A stretch of DNA of 57,998 nucleotides, from positions 1-57,998 of the forward strand of contig NZ_BAJW01000015.1 of assembly GCF_000613905.1 (NCBI RefSeq), read 5' to 3'. A program made the translations under genes and the position numbers. Positions within the stretch are counted from its first letter, which is position 1. Every line of letters begins with the position of its first letter. Shown here piece by piece: positions 10,850 through 26,200 of the stretch. The notes below the pieces were generated by a model. The model searched no databases. It had not been told where the DNA came from and saw only the letters and a list, made by a program, of their open reading frames with translations. The DNA is from Acetobacter persici JCM 25330 (GTDB lineage: Bacteria; Pseudomonadota; Alphaproteobacteria; Acetobacterales; Acetobacteraceae).

Positions 10850-11374
10850 TTGAACCGTACGGAAAAGCAGGCCGCTGTTGCCGCCCTTGCCGCCGTGTTC
10901 GCTGAAACGTCCATGGTTGTGGTCACCCAGAATGCTGGTCTGACCGTGGCTGATGTGACGGATCTGCGACGCAAAGTGCGTGCAGCGGGTGCAACTTACA
11001 AGGTCGCAAAAAACCGGCTGGCAACTCTCGCCCTGGATGGGACCCAGTTCGACGGCATTAAGCCGATGCTTAAAGGACCGACTGCTCTTGCATGGGCAGC
11101 TGATCCGGTAGCAGTGGCAAAGGTGATCGTCGAGTTCGCCAAAACCAATGACAAGCTTGTGCTGGTCGGGGGTTCTCTTGGTTCGCAGGTGCTTGACGCC
11201 AACGGACTGAAGGCTCTGGCCGAACTGCCGTCTCTGGATGCACTGCGCGCGCAGCTCGTGGGTCTTATCTCCACGCCCGCTACGCGTATCGCAGGTGTTG
11301 TTCAGGCACCGGCAGGGCAGCTTGCCCGGGTTTTTGGGGCCTATGCCAAAACGGGTGAGGCGGAAGCCGCCTAA
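10850..11374 (+). CDS. rplJ: 50S ribosomal protein L10
   Basis: This protein of about 174 residues anchors L12 dimers to the ribosome as the base of the stalk. The start chosen is TTG 10850, because the family N-terminus (here LNRTEKQAAVAALAAVF) begins there and GGAG lies 8 bases upstream. The frame is open further upstream (to about 10751), but that stretch is leader RNA and has no L10 similarity. KVAKNRLATLAL and LKGPTALAW are recognisable L10 segments. The long C-terminal helix that binds L12 is present (ARVFGAYAKTGE). A TTG start may limit translation. Confidence 0.93.
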   Translation: MNRTEKQAAVAALAAVFAETSMVVVTQNAGLTVADVTDLRRKVRAAGATYKVAKNRLATLALDGTQFDGIKPMLKGPTALAWAADPVAVAKVIVEFAKTNDKLVLVGGSLGSQVLDANGLKALAELPSLDALRAQLVGLISTPATRIAGVVQAPAGQLARVFGAYAKTGEAEAA

Positions 11375-11472
11375 AGCACGCCTTCATCTGAAGACGTGTT
11401 CAAGAAATCGCATGGCCTTCCACCGGGGAGGTTGTGCTTTGCAAACCAGTGTTTATATTAGGAAGTCTAATC

Positions 11473-11847
11473 ATGGCTGATCTTAACAAGCTCGTTGACG
11501 AACTGTCCGCTCTGACCGTTCTGGAAGCTGCTGAACTCTCCAAGCTGCTGGAAGAAAAGTGGGGCGTTTCCGCCGCTGCTCCGGTTGCTGTTGCTGCTGC
11601 TGGTCCGGCTGCTGCCGCTGCTCCGGCTGAAGAAAAGACCGAATTTGACGTCGTTCTGACCAAAGCTGGCGACAAGAAAATCAACGTCATTAAGGAAATC
11701 CGTGGCATCACGGGTCTGGGCCTGAAAGAAGCCAAAGACCTGGTTGAAGGCGCACCGAAGACCGTTAAAGAAGGCGCAAGCAAAGACGAAGCCGAAAAAA
11801 TCAAGAAGCTTCTTGAAGACAACGGCGCAAGCGTCGAAATTAAATAA
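11473..11847 (+). CDS. rplL: 50S ribosomal protein L7/L12
   Basis: This 124-residue stalk protein is present in several copies per ribosome and recruits translation GTPases. The N-terminal dimer domain (residues 1-32) is followed by an Ala/Pro-rich hinge (about 36-53). The C-terminal factor-binding domain has the family signature [16 protein letters not shown]. The start is ATG 11473, with an AGGAAG ribosome-binding site upstream. It lies 98 bases after rplJ, as usual for this operon. Confidence 0.97.
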   Translation: MADLNKLVDELSALTVLEAAELSKLLEEKWGVSAAAPVAVAAAGPAAAAAPAEEKTEFDVVLTKAGDKKINVIKEIRGITGLGLKEAKDLVEGAPKTVKEGASKDEAEKIKKLLEDNGASVEIK

Positions 11848-11859
11848 GTTTTCCGGTCT

Positions 11860-11881
11860 CCCGCTGCTTCCGGGCAGCGGG
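11860..11881 (+). promoter_or_regulatory. Stem-loop just after rplL
   Basis: CCCGCTGC (11860-11867) and GCAGCGGG (11874-11881) form a perfect 8-bp stem with a 6-base loop, 12 bases after the rplL stop. There is no run of T after it, so full termination is unlikely. It may act as a partial attenuator or a 3'-end barrier, since L12 is needed in excess over RNA polymerase subunits. The structure is seen directly; the function is inferred. Confidence 0.5.
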
Positions 11882-12003
11882 GTGATGGGAAGGGTTTTCG
11901 GGTGGAGGTATGTGCCTCTGCCCGTTTGCCTGTTTCGGATCCGTTCGGAGCAGGTATAGATGCCGGGATTTCCCGGTGTTCAGTGAAGGCCGGTTACTAC
12001 AGA

Positions 12004-12050
12004 TCGGACCATCAGGCTCGCGGTAGAGCGCGGCGGGCCTGATGGTCCGA
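12004..12050 (+). promoter_or_regulatory. 18-bp stem-loop in the rpoB leader
   Basis: Positions 12004-12021 pair with 12033-12050 over 18 bp with a single G-U pair and an 11-base loop. It ends 24 bases before the rpoB start. In Escherichia coli an RNase III site lies between rplL and rpoB, so this could be a processing site. A binding site that sets rpoBC translation is the other option. No T-run follows, which argues against simple termination. Confidence 0.6.
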
Positions 12051-12074
12051 GACAAGGGCGGGGCAGGAGCGAAG

Positions 12075-15000
12075 ATGAACGCAATCACCAAATCGTTCAC
12101 AGGACGGAAGCGGATTCGCAAGAGTTTCGGGCGGATCCCCGAAATCGCTCCGATGCCGAACCTGATTGATGTGCAGCGCGCGTCTTATGAGACGTTTCTT
12201 CAGGCGAATGTGTCGCCTGATGCGCGCACACCGACGGGTTTGCAGGAGGTTTTCCGGTCTGTTTTCCCGATTAACGACTTTGCAGGTCGTGGGCGGCTTG
12301 AATTCGTAAGCTACGAATTTGAAGAGCCGAAATATGATGTTGAAGAATGCATCCAGCGCGGGCTGACATATTCCGCCCCGCTGAAAGTGATCCTGCGTCT
12401 CATTGTATGGGATGTGGATGAAGATACGGGGTCCCGCTCCATCCGGGATATCAAGGAGCAGCCGGTCTATATGGGCGACATGCCCCTGATGACCGATAAC
12501 GGCACCTTTATCGTTAACGGCACCGAGCGTGTTATCGTCAGTCAGATGCACCGGTCTCCGGGTGTGTTCTTTGATCACGATAAAGGCAAGACGCACTCTT
12601 CCGGCAAATATCTGTTTGCCGCGCGCGTCATTCCGTATCGTGGCTCATGGCTCGATTTTGAATTCGACGCCAAAGATCTGATCTATGTGCGTATCGACCG
12701 TAAGCGTAAGCTGCCTGTCACCACGCTGCTGTATGCGCTGGAAGGTGAGGCCTCTGCCGCTGCCCGTAAGGCAAAAGCAGCAGAAGGCGGTGATGTTGAT
12801 GCTCTGGATATCAAGGGGATGGATGATAATGAAATCCTCTCCTATTTCTATGACACCGTTACCTTCACCAAGACGGCTAAAGCTGGGCCCGCCCGTTTGA
12901 TGCGGATTCTTTCCGTGGCATGAAGCTGCTGGCGCCGCTGGTGGATGCTGAAACCGGGGAAGTGGTTGCCGAGGCAGAAGCCAAGCTGACGGCCCGTACC
13001 GTCCGTAAGATTGCCGAAAAAACCCGTGAAGTGCTGGTGGGCGAGATCGACCTGCTCGGCCGCTTCATTGCCCGGGACATGGTCAATCTGGACACGGGTG
13101 AGATCTACGCGGAAGCTGGTGACGAAATCACGGAAGCCACGCTGACCGGGCTTGAAGAAGCTGGTGTGACGGAAATGCCGGTTCTGGCAATTGACGCCGC
13201 CAAGGGGCCGTGGATCCGCAATACGCTGGTTGTTGATAAAAACACGGCGCGTGATGAAGCGCTGATTGATATCTACCGCGTGATGCGTCCGGGTGAGCCG
13301 CCGACGGCTGAAACCGCCGATGCCATGTTCCACGGCCTGTTCTTTGATCCCGACCGCTATGACCTCTCTTCAGTCGGTCGTGTGAAGATGAACATGCGTC
13401 TTGATATTGATGTGCCGGACACCGTGCGCGTTCTGCGTAAGGAAGATATCCTGCGCACCATCAAGGTGATGTGTGAACTCAAAGACGGTCGCGGTCAGGT
13501 CGATGATATTGATAACCTCGGTAACCGCCGCGTTCGCTCGGTTGGTGAACTGATGGAAAACCAGTATCGCGTCGGTCTGCTGCGGATGGAGCGCGCCATT
13601 CGTGAACGGATGGGCTCTGTCGATATTGATACGGTCATGCCGCATGACCTGATCAACGCGAAGCCTGCCGCCGCTGCTGTGCGTGAGTTCTTCGGCTCTT
13701 CCCAGCTCAGCCAGTTCATGGATCAGACAAATCCGCTCTCTGAAGTCACGCATAAGCGTCGTCTCTCAGCGCTTGGTCCGGGCGGTCTGACGCGTGAACG
13801 TGCAGGCTTTGAAGTCCGTGACGTTCATCCGACCCATTATGGCCGTATCTGCCCGATTGAAACGCCGGAAGGCCCGAACATCGGTCTGATCAACTCCCTG
13901 TCTACCTACGCCAAGGTGAACAAGTACGGCTTTATCGAAACGCCGTATCGTCTGGTGAAAGACGGCGTTCTTCAGGATGGCTGGAAATATCTTTCCGCAT
14001 GGAAGAAGAAAAGCTGGTCGTCGCCCAGGCCGATGCCGAGCAGAGTGCCGATGGTACGCTGACGGGGGATCTGGTGTCCGTGCGTCGTGGCGGGGACTTC
14101 CGTCTCGTGCCGCCGACGGAAGTGACGGCCTGTGACGTTTCTCCCAAGCAGCTCGTGTCTGTCGCCGCCGCGCTCATTCCGTTCCTTGAGAACGATGACG
14201 CGAACCGCGCACTGATGGGCTCGAACATGCAGCGTCAGGCTGTGCCGCTGGTGCGCTCTGATGCGCCGCTGGTTGGCACAGGGATGGAAGCCGCAGTGGC
14301 TCATGACTCCGGTGCGACAATTGTCGCCCGTCGTCAGGGGATTGTGGACCAGATCGACGGTGCGCGTATCGTTGTCCGGGCAACGGATGCCAATGGCTCG
14401 ACACAGGGTGTCGATATCTATCGTCTGCGGAAATATTCCCGCTCCAACCAGTCGACCTGCATCAACCAGCGCCCGCTGGTGCATGTGGGTGACACGGTTC
14501 TTGCCGGCGATATCATTGCGGATGGTCCGTCAACCGAACTGGGTGAACTGGCTCTGGGCCGGAACACGCTTGTCGCGTTCATGCCCTGGAACGGTTACAA
14601 CTTCGAAGATTCCATCCTGATCTCCGAACGTATTGCGAAGGATGACGTGTTTACCTCGATCCATATCGAGGAATTCGAAGTCATGGCGCGTGATACCAAG
14701 CTGGGTCAGGAAGAAATCACGCGTGATATCCCCAATGTGGGTGAAGAAGCGCTGCGGAATCTGGACGAAGCTGGCATCGTTTACGTTGGCGCTGAAGTGA
14801 ACCCCGGTGATATCCTTATCGGTAAGGTCACGCCGAAGGGCGAAAGCCCGATGACACCGGAAGAAAAACTTCTGCGCGCCATCTTCGGTGAAAAAGCATC
14901 TGACGTGCGGGATACGTCTCTGCGTCTGCCGCCTGGCACAACCGGCACCATTGTCGACGTCCGCGTGTTCTCACGCCGTGGCGTAGACAAAGACGAACGT

Positions 15001-16245
15001 GCGATGGCGATTGAACGCGCCGAAATCGAACGTCTGTCCAAGGACCGTGATGACGAGCGCGCCATTCAGGAACGCTCTTTCTACAGCCGTCTGCGTGAAA
15101 AGCTGCTCGACCAGACCGCAGGGGCCGGCTTCAAGGGTATCCGCTCCGGTACCGTGATTACGGACGAAGTTCTGGATGAAAATCCCCGTGGTGCATGGCG
15201 CAACATCGTCGTCGCCTCTGATGAGGCGATGGCTGAGCTGGAAACGCTGCGTCGTGAATTTGATGCCTCTGTAGCAAAAATTCAGGCCCGCTTTGAAAGC
15301 AAGGTTGAAAAACTTCAGCGTGGTGATGAACTGCCGCCCGGCGTGATGAAAATGGTCAAGGTGTTTGTCGCCGTGAAGCGTAAGCTTCAGCCGGGTGACA
15401 AAATGGCCGGTCGTCACGGGAATAAGGGTGTCGTCTCCCGCGTGGTGCCTGTTGAAGATATGCCCTTCCTGGAAGATGGCACGTCTGTTGACATCGTGCT
15501 GAACCCGCTGGGTGTGCCGTCCCGTATGAACGTGGGGCAGATTCTGGAAACGCATCTGGGCTGGGCCTGCGCCAACCTTGGTCGTGGCATTGGTGATCTG
15601 GTGGATGAATACCAGCGCACGGGTGAAAAGCGTCAGGAACTGCTGGACCGTCTGAAAGACGTGTACGGGCAGAACATCTATGACGATGCCATTGCCAACA
15701 TGGACAACCGTGAACTGACCGAACTGTGCAACAATCTGCGCAAAGGCGTGCCGATTGCAACGCCGGTGTTCGATGGTGCTTCCATTCCGGATATTGAAGC
15801 CATGCTTGAAAAGGCAGGGGTGGATAAATCTGGTCAGTCTCAGCTGATTGATGGGCGCACTGGCGAGCCGTTCGAGCGTAAAACCACGGTTGGCTACATT
15901 TATATGCTCAAGCTGCATCACCTTGTTGATGACAAGATCCATGCACGCTCCATCGGTCCGTACTCCCTTGTGACCCAGCAGCCGCTGGGTGGTAAGGCGC
16001 AGTTCGGTGGTCAGCGCTTTGGTGAAATGGAAGTCTGGGCTCTGGAAGCCTACGGTGCTGCATATACGCTGCAGGAAATGCTGACGGTGAAATCGGATGA
16101 CGTCTCCGGTCGAACCAAGGTCTATGAAGCCATTGTGCGTGAGCAGGATGACTTTGAAGCCGGTATTCCGGAAAGCTTTAACGTTCTGATCAAGGAACTG
16201 AAGTCCCTTGGCCTGAATGTTGAGCTGGAGCAGGGGGCCAAATAA
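12075..16245 (+). CDS. rpoB: DNA-directed RNA polymerase subunit beta (two frame breaks)
   Basis: This catalytic-core subunit has about 1,390 residues after repair. The start is ATG 12075 with GGAG upstream; the N-terminus is [19 protein letters not shown]. The rifampicin-pocket region reads [32 protein letters not shown], with no obvious resistance change. The C-terminus carries [32 protein letters not shown]. The frame breaks at about 12882 (AAAGG read with one G missing, restoring [11 protein letters not shown]) and about 13998 (GCC-ATG with one C missing, restoring YLSAMEEEKL). An essential gene cannot tolerate either, so both are probably sequence errors. Confidence 0.95.
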
Positions 16246-16288
16246 GAGTGACCCTTAGCAGCACCATCCGTTCTTATTTTGAGGGGGA

Positions 16289-20513
<4,225 letters not shown>

Positions 20514-20546
20514 CGCAGCGCGCGCCGCTAAGGTATAAGAAGAAGA

Positions 20547-20577
20547 GGGATCAGAGTTATGCTCTGGTCCCTTTTTT
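20547..20577 (+). terminator. Intrinsic terminator after rpoC
   Basis: A 10-bp stem with one G-U pair (GGGATCAGAG with CTCTGGTCCC, loop TTATG) is followed directly by six T. It lies 33 bases after the rpoC stop and closes the rplK-rpoC transcription unit. Confidence 0.88.
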
Positions 20578-20625
20578 ATGTGAGGGCTTCTTTTCATTTT
20601 CGTGGTTAAGAATCGCGTACCGCGC

Positions 20626-20654
20626 TTGACTTAAGGGGGGGAGAGGTAGTTAGC
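20626..20654 (+). promoter_or_regulatory. Candidate rpsL promoter
   Basis: TTGACT (20626-20631) resembles a sigma-70 -35 box, and GTTAGC sits 17 bases later (20649-20654) as a weak -10. It lies between the rpoC terminator and rpsL, where a promoter for the next cluster is expected. The -10 match is poor, so the exact position is uncertain. Confidence 0.35.
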
Positions 20655-20798
20655 AGCCCTCAGCTTCTGCTCCCGTGCCGGAGCGGAGGTAAATTCGTAA
20701 TTCTTGTGTAAGCATGCGGCTGGCTTCCGGTTGGAAGTAAAGGCCGGATGCCTAGATAGCCCCACACGGGTGTTGTTGCCTGGTGGGTTTTTCAAATG

Positions 20799-20838
20799 AC
20801 AGTCGGCAGCCGATAAAAAGGCTAGCCGGCCGAACTGT
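20799..20838 (+). promoter_or_regulatory. Stem-loop in the rpsL leader
   Basis: CGGCAGCC (20804-20811) pairs with GGCT-A-GCCG (20820-20828, one bulged A). An outer helix ACAGT (20799-20803) pairs with ACTGT (20834-20838). It ends 20 bases before rpsL. The whole 345-base rpoC-rpsL gap holds no gene that I can see. A role as a ribosomal-protein binding site is possible but unproven. Confidence 0.4.
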
Positions 20839-20858
20839 GTAAGGATCGGGAAAGGCGC

Positions 20859-21230
20859 ATGCCGACCATCAACCAGCTCATTGCCAAGGGGCGCAAGCCT
20901 GCAGTCAAGCGCAACAAAGTGCCCGCACTGCAGAGCTGCCCCCAGAAACGTGGTGTTTGCACCCGTGTTTATACGACGACGCCGAAAAAGCCGAACTCCG
21001 CACTGCGTAAAGTTGCAAAGGTGCGTCTGACGAACGGCTATGAGGTGGTGAGTTATATTCCGGGTGAAGGTCACAACCTTCAGGAACATAGCGTCGTGCT
21101 TATCCGTGGGGGTCGTGTAAAGGATCTTCCGGGTGTGCGTTATCACATCCTTCGCGGTGTCCTGGATACCCAGGGTATTGCTAAGCGTCGTCAGCGGCGT
21201 TCGCTCTACGGCGCGAAGCGTCCGAAGTAA
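20859..21230 (+). CDS. rpsL: 30S ribosomal protein S12
   Basis: This 123-residue protein of the decoding centre takes part in tRNA selection. The sequence [19 protein letters not shown] contains Lys43, and [13 protein letters not shown] contains the second Lys known from streptomycin work; both are the wild-type, sensitive residues. The start is ATG 20859. It is the first gene of the str cluster and is followed after 14 bases by rpsG. Confidence 0.97.
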   Translation: MPTINQLIAKGRKPAVKRNKVPALQSCPQKRGVCTRVYTTTPKKPNSALRKVAKVRLTNGYEVVSYIPGEGHNLQEHSVVLIRGGRVKDLPGVRYHILRGVLDTQGIAKRRQRRSLYGAKRPK

Positions 21231-21241
21231 GAGGAAGTTAA

Positions 21242-21721
<480 letters not shown>

Positions 21722-21812
21722 TCTTTTGAGTGTGGCATTCACTCCTTGTGGAGTGGGGGCGGACTTATTAAAAACTGCATCCCGATAAATTTTCGGGGTA
21801 TGGAGTAGAGAA

Positions 21813-23003
21813 ATGGCTAAGGCTAAATTTGAGCGGAATAAACCGCACTGCAACATCGGCACCATCGGCCACGTTGACCATGGTAAAACGTCTCTGACGG
21901 CCGCCATCACCAAGACGCTGGCGAAAGCTGGTGGCGCTGAGTTCAAGGCGTATGACCAGATTGACGCTGCTCCTGAAGAGCGCGCTCGTGGCATCACCAT
22001 CTCCACGGCTCACGTGGAATATGAAACGGCCAATCGTCACTACGCACACGTCGACTGCCCCGGACATGCTGACTACGTGAAGAACATGATCACGGGTGCA
22101 GCGCAGATGGACGGCGCTATCCTCGTGGTTTCCGCAGCTGATGGCCCGATGCCGCAGACCCGTGAGCACATCCTGCTTGCTCGTCAGGTCGGTGTGCCGG
22201 CTCTGGTTGTCTTCCTGAATAAAGTTGACCAGGTTGATGATCCGGAACTGCTTGAGCTGGTTGAAATGGAAGTTCGTGAACTTCTGTCTTCTTACCAGTT
22301 CCCGGGCGACGAAATCCCCATCATCAAGGGTTCTGCTCTGGTTACTCTGGAAGATGGTGATCCGGAAATCGGCGAAAACCGCGTTCGTGACCTGATGGAT
22401 GCAGTTGACTCCTACATCCCGCAGCCGGAACGTCCGGTTGACCGTCCGTTCCTGATGCCGATCGAAGACGTGTTCTCCATCTCCGGTCGTGGCACCGTGG
22501 TGACGGGCCGTGTCGAACGTGGTGTTGTGAACGTGGGTGACGAAGTTGAAATCGTCGGCCTGAAGGACACCGTTAAGACGACCGTTACGGGCGTTGAAAT
22601 GTTCCGTAAGCTGCTTGATCGTGGTGAAGCTGGTGACAACATCGGTGCGCTGGTGCGTGGCACGAAGCGTGAAGACGTTGAGCGTGGTCAGGTTCTGGCT
22701 AAGCCGGGTTCCATCACCCCGCACAAGAAGTTTAAAGCTGAAGCGTACATCCTGACGAAGGATGAAGGTGGCCGTCACACGCCGTTCTTCACCAACTATC
22801 GTCCGCAGTTCTATTTCCGTACGACTGACGTCACTGGCGTTGTTCACTTGCCGGAAGGTACGGAAATGATCATGCCGGGCGATAACTGCGCCATGGATGT
22901 TGAGCTGATCGCTCCGATTGCCATGGATGAAGGCCTGCGCTTCGCTATTCGTGAAGGTGGCCGCACCGTTGGTGCCGGCGTGGTTGCTTCTATCACCGAC
23001 TAA
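21813..23003 (+). CDS. tuf: Elongation factor Tu
   Basis: This 396-residue GTPase delivers aminoacyl-tRNA to the ribosome. G motifs are GHVDHGKT (residues 19-26), DCPGH and NKVD, with the switch I segment ARGITIS. Domains 2 and 3 are complete. It follows rpsG directly, without fusA. The 91-base gap holds a 6-bp hairpin CACTCC/GGAGTG (21740-21755), which is not a terminator. Whether this is the only tuf copy cannot be known from the window. Confidence 0.97.
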   Translation: MAKAKFERNKPHCNIGTIGHVDHGKTSLTAAITKTLAKAGGAEFKAYDQIDAAPEERARGITISTAHVEYETANRHYAHVDCPGHADYVKNMITGAAQMDGAILVVSAADGPMPQTREHILLARQVGVPALVVFLNKVDQVDDPELLELVEMEVRELLSSYQFPGDEIPIIKGSALVTLEDGDPEIGENRVRDLMDAVDSYIPQPERPVDRPFLMPIEDVFSISGRGTVVTGRVERGVVNVGDEVEIVGLKDTVKTTVTGVEMFRKLLDRGEAGDNIGALVRGTKREDVERGQVLAKPGSITPHKKFKAEAYILTKDEGGRHTPFFTNYRPQFYFRTTDVTGVVHLPEGTEMIMPGDNCAMDVELIAPIAMDEGLRFAIREGGRTVGAGVVASITD

Positions 23004-23029
23004 TCGGTTAGAAGCCTAGGACTGGATGG

Positions 23030-23057
23030 CCCCGGCCGAGTCTTCGGTCGGGGTCTT
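23030..23057 (+). terminator. Weak terminator or attenuator between tuf and rpsJ
   Basis: A 10-bp stem (CCCCGGCCGA with TCGGTCGGGG, one G-U pair, loop GTCT) is followed by the short tract TCTTAC. The stem is strong but the T-tract is poor, so partial termination, letting tuf be expressed above the S10 cluster, is more likely than a full stop. Confidence 0.4.
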
Positions 23058-23107
23058 ACTTGGCGGCCGGGTTACCCCGGACCAGTAAAGTGTTGGACTA
23101 AGAAACA

Positions 23108-23416
23108 ATGGACAACCAGAACATCCGCATTCGCCTGAAGGCGTACGATCATCGTGTTCTCGATAACAGCACGAAAGAGATCGTCAATACGGCGAAGCGT
23201 ACGGGTGCGCGGGTTCGGGGTCCTATCCCGCTGCCGACGCATATCGAGCGGTTTACAGTGAACCGTTCTCCCCACGTGGATAAGAAAAGTCGCGAGCAGT
23301 TCGAAATTCGGACTCATCGCCGCCTGCTCGACATTGTCGAGCCGACTCCGCAGACCGTGGACGCTCTCATGAAACTCGACCTCGCCGCTGGCGTGGATGT
23401 CGAGATCAAACTTTAA
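23108..23416 (+). CDS. rpsJ: 30S ribosomal protein S10
   Basis: This 102-residue protein of the 30S head also takes part in transcription antitermination as NusE. The sequence [17 protein letters not shown] and the segment [12 protein letters not shown] are family hallmarks. It opens the S10 cluster. The gap to tuf (104 bases) contains a hairpin that may weaken read-through. Confidence 0.97.
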   Translation: MDNQNIRIRLKAYDHRVLDNSTKEIVNTAKRTGARVRGPIPLPTHIERFTVNRSPHVDKKSREQFEIRTHRRLLDIVEPTPQTVDALMKLDLAAGVDVEIKL

Positions 23417-23426
23417 GGTCCAGACG

Positions 23427-24110
23427 ATGCGCACCGGATTGATCGCAAAAAAGTTGGGTATGTCCCGACTGTTCAAGGAAGATGGCACACATGTGCCCGT
23501 TACCGTCCTGCATGTGGATTCCGTGCAGGTGGTGGACGTCCGTACTCAGGAGCGGGATGGCTATACGGCCCTTCAGCTTGGTATGGGCAAAGCCAAGGTA
23601 AAAAATGTCTCTAAACCTAACCGTGGCCATTTTGCCCGCACACAGGTTGAGCCGAAGAAGAAGCTGGTTGAATTCCGTGTAGCTGATGATGCTACGCTGG
23701 ATATCGGCGCTTCTCTTTCCGCAGCTCACTTTGTTGTGGGGCAGAAAGTCGACGTGACGGGTACCAGCAAAGGTAAAGGGTTCGCAGGCGCCATGAAGCG
23801 CTGGAACTTTGCCGGTCTGGAAGCCTCCCACGGCGTGTCCATCTCTCACCGTTCACATGGCTCTACCGGTAACCGTCAGGATCCGGGCAAGACCTTCAAG
23901 AACAAGAAGATGGCCGGTCACCTTGGCGATGAGCGTATTACCACGCTGAATCTTGAAATTGCTGCGATCGATCCGGAAAAGAACCTGATCATGATCCGTG
24001 GTTCCGTTCCCGGAGCTAAAAACGGTGTCGTTCTGGTCCGTGATGCAATTAAAAAAGCCCGCCATGTCGATGCGCCGTATCCGGCCGCTCTCGTGACGGC
24101 GGAGGGCTGA
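23427..24110 (+). CDS. rplC: 50S ribosomal protein L3
   Basis: This 227-residue early-assembly protein reaches the peptidyl-transferase centre. The start is ATG 23427 ([16 protein letters not shown]), 10 bases after the rpsJ stop; the open frame extends upstream but only inside rpsJ. The family signature [13 protein letters not shown] is present. The Gln that can be methylated in related species lies in [18 protein letters not shown]. Confidence 0.96.
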   Translation: MRTGLIAKKLGMSRLFKEDGTHVPVTVLHVDSVQVVDVRTQERDGYTALQLGMGKAKVKNVSKPNRGHFARTQVEPKKKLVEFRVADDATLDIGASLSAAHFVVGQKVDVTGTSKGKGFAGAMKRWNFAGLEASHGVSISHRSHGSTGNRQDPGKTFKNKKMAGHLGDERITTLNLEIAAIDPEKNLIMIRGSVPGAKNGVVLVRDAIKKARHVDAPYPAALVTAEG

Positions 24111-24114
24111 GGTC

Positions 24115-24728
24115 ATGGAAATCGAAATCAAAACGCTTGATAACGGCACCGCAGGTTCTGCAACGCTTCCCGAAGCGCTGTTTGCTGTCGCGCCGCGCAA
24201 TGACATCATGGCGCGCGTTGTTCACTGGCAGTTGGCCAAGCGCCGCGCTGGTACGCACAAGGTCAAGGGCATGGGCGAAGTGTCCGGCACGACCAAAAAG
24301 CCGTATCGCCAGAAGGGCACAGGTAGCGCCCGTCAGGGTTCTCTTCGTGCACCGCAGTATCGTACCGGTGGCGTAGTCCATGGTCCGGTTGTGCGTGACC
24401 ACGGATATGACCTTCCCAAGAAGGTTCGCCGTCTGGGTCTGATCTCTGCGCTGTCTCAGAAAGCAAAAGAGGGCAAGCTGGTTGTCCTTCAGTCTGCTTC
24501 TGGTGTGGCCCGCACGAGCGAACTGGCTGCAAAGCTGAAAACGCTCGGCTGGAAATCTGCCTGATTGTTGATGCCTCTGTTGACGAAGGCTTTCTGCGCG
24601 CTGCAAGCAACCTGCCGCGCATTGATATCCTGCCGACAATTGGCGCCAATGTTTATGACATTCTTAATCACGAGGTCTTGGCGATTACGCAGGCTGGCCT
24701 CGAGGGTCTGAAGGAGCGCCTGGCATGA
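24115..24728 (+). CDS. rplD: 50S ribosomal protein L4 (one frame break)
   Basis: This protein has about 204 residues after repair and lines the exit tunnel; in some bacteria it also represses the S10 operon. The loop region [20 protein letters not shown] is intact. The frame breaks at about 24561: GCC-CTG is read with one C missing. The repaired tail is [19 protein letters not shown] and ends at the TGA at 24726-24728, which overlaps the rplW start as ATGA. The tail is needed for function, so the break is probably an error. Confidence 0.93.
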
Positions 24729-25060
24729 CGAACATTCTTGCTCTGCGCAAGAAAGCCGAGCGTCTTTCCCGGGAAGCGATGTACGACATTGTTCGTTCTC
24801 CGCTGATCACCGAGAAAGCAACCGCGCTTTCAGAGAAGAATCAGGTTGTTTTCAAGGTTGCGATCTCTGCAACCAAGCCTGAAATCAAAGTGGCTGTGGA
24901 AACACTGTTCGGCGTCAAGGTTGTTGGCGTTAACACGCTTGTCCAGAAGGGCAAGACCAAGCGCTTCAAGGGGCGTCTGGGGCAGCGTTCTGATATCAAG
25001 AAGGCGTTCGTCCAGCTTGCGGAAGGTCAGTCCATTGACCTTACCGCTAAACTGGCGTGA
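24725..25060 (+). CDS. rplW: 50S ribosomal protein L23
   Basis: This 111-residue protein sits at the tunnel exit and docks trigger factor and SRP. The start ATG 24725 overlaps the rplD stop. An internal ATG at 24779 ([15 protein letters not shown]) would give the more usual length of about 93 residues and cannot be excluded. KVVGVNTL and [18 protein letters not shown] match the family. Confidence 0.93.
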   Translation: MTNILALRKKAERLSREAMYDIVRSPLITEKATALSEKNQVVFKVAISATKPEIKVAVETLFGVKVVGVNTLVQKGKTKRFKGRLGQRSDIKKAFVQLAEGQSIDLTAKLA

Positions 25061-25076
25061 CGTGGGGTAGGAACAA

Positions 25077-25907
25077 ATGGCACTGAAGCACTTTAATCCC
25101 GTCACGCCGAGCCTTCGTGGTACGGTTCTGATTGATCGTTCCGACCTCTGGAAGGGCAAGCCGGTCAAGCAGCTGACGGAAGGTAAAAACAAGACGGGCG
25201 GTCGTAACAACAACGGTCGCACAACGTCTCGTTTCCGTGGCGGCGGGCACAAGCAGTCATACCGTTATGTCGACTTCAAACGTCGCAAGTTTGACGTGCT
25301 GGGCACAGTTGAGCGTCTGGAATATGACCCCAACCGTACCGCCTTCATTGCGCTTGTGAAGTACGAAGATGGTGAGCTGGCTTACATCCTGGCTCCGCAG
25401 CGTCTGAAAGTGGGCGACAATGTCATCGCTGGCGCTCGCGTTGACATCAAGCCGGGTAACGCCATGCCGCTGGCAGCGATTCCGGTTGGCACGATCGTGC
25501 ATAACATCGAACTGAAGCAGGGTGCCGGTGGCAAGCTGGCCCGCTCTGCCGGGACGTATGCGCAGCTGGTCGGTAAAGATGCCGGCTATGCGCAGATCAA
25601 GCTGCAGTCTGGTGAGCTGCGTGTTGTGCGTGGTGAATGCATGGCAACGGTTGGGGCTGTCTCCAACCCGGACAACATGAACCAGCACATTGGTAAGGCT
25701 GGCCGTGCGCGCTGGCTGGGTCGTCGCCCGCATAACCGCGGCGTTGTGATGAACCCGGTCGACCATCCGCATGGTGGTGGTGAAGGCCGCACCTCTGGTG
25801 GCCGTCATCCGGTTACGCCGTGGGGCAAGCCGACCAAAGGTTACAAAACTCGGGTCAACAAGCGTACGGACAGTCTGATTATCCGTCGTCGGAAGACCGG
25901 CAAGTAA
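25077..25907 (+). CDS. rplB: 50S ribosomal protein L2
   Basis: This 276-residue protein is essential for subunit joining and peptidyl transfer. The C-terminal HPHGGGEGR motif, with the His important near the catalytic centre, is intact, as are [17 protein letters not shown] and [10 protein letters not shown]. The length is normal. Confidence 0.97.
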   Translation: MALKHFNPVTPSLRGTVLIDRSDLWKGKPVKQLTEGKNKTGGRNNNGRTTSRFRGGGHKQSYRYVDFKRRKFDVLGTVERLEYDPNRTAFIALVKYEDGELAYILAPQRLKVGDNVIAGARVDIKPGNAMPLAAIPVGTIVHNIELKQGAGGKLARSAGTYAQLVGKDAGYAQIKLQSGELRVVRGECMATVGAVSNPDNMNQHIGKAGRARWLGRRPHNRGVVMNPVDHPHGGGEGRTSGGRHPVTPWGKPTKGYKTRVNKRTDSLIIRRRKTGK

Positions 25908-25920
25908 GGGGCAATAGAAG

Positions 25921-26199
25921 ATGGCACGTTCCGTCTGGAAAGGCCCGTTCGTCGACGGGTATCTGCTGAGCAAAGCTGAAACGTCCCGCGCGTCGGGTCG
26001 TAACGAAGTGATCAAAATCTGGTCACGTCGTTCTACGATCCTTCCGCAGTTCGTTGGTCTGACGTTCGGTGTTTATAATGGTCAGAAGTTCCTGCCTGTG
26101 CAGGTGACGGAGAATATGGTCGGACACAAGTTCGGTGAATTTTCTCCCACCCGTACGTTCCACGGGCATGGGGCCGATAAGAAGTCGAAGCGGGGCTAA
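25921..26199 (+). CDS. rpsS: 30S ribosomal protein S19
   Basis: This 92-residue protein of the 30S head contacts the A-site tRNA region with S13. [16 protein letters not shown] and [12 protein letters not shown] are typical. It is separated from rplV by one base. Confidence 0.97.
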   Translation: MARSVWKGPFVDGYLLSKAETSRASGRNEVIKIWSRRSTILPQFVGLTFGVYNGQKFLPVQVTENMVGHKFGEFSPTRTFHGHGADKKSKRG

Positions 26200-26200
26200 G

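Noticed and set aside
20514-20858. tRNA gene or small gene in the rpoC-rpsL gap
   Set aside because: No cloverleaf or conserved T-loop sequence was seen, and open frames here have no start with a ribosome-binding site.
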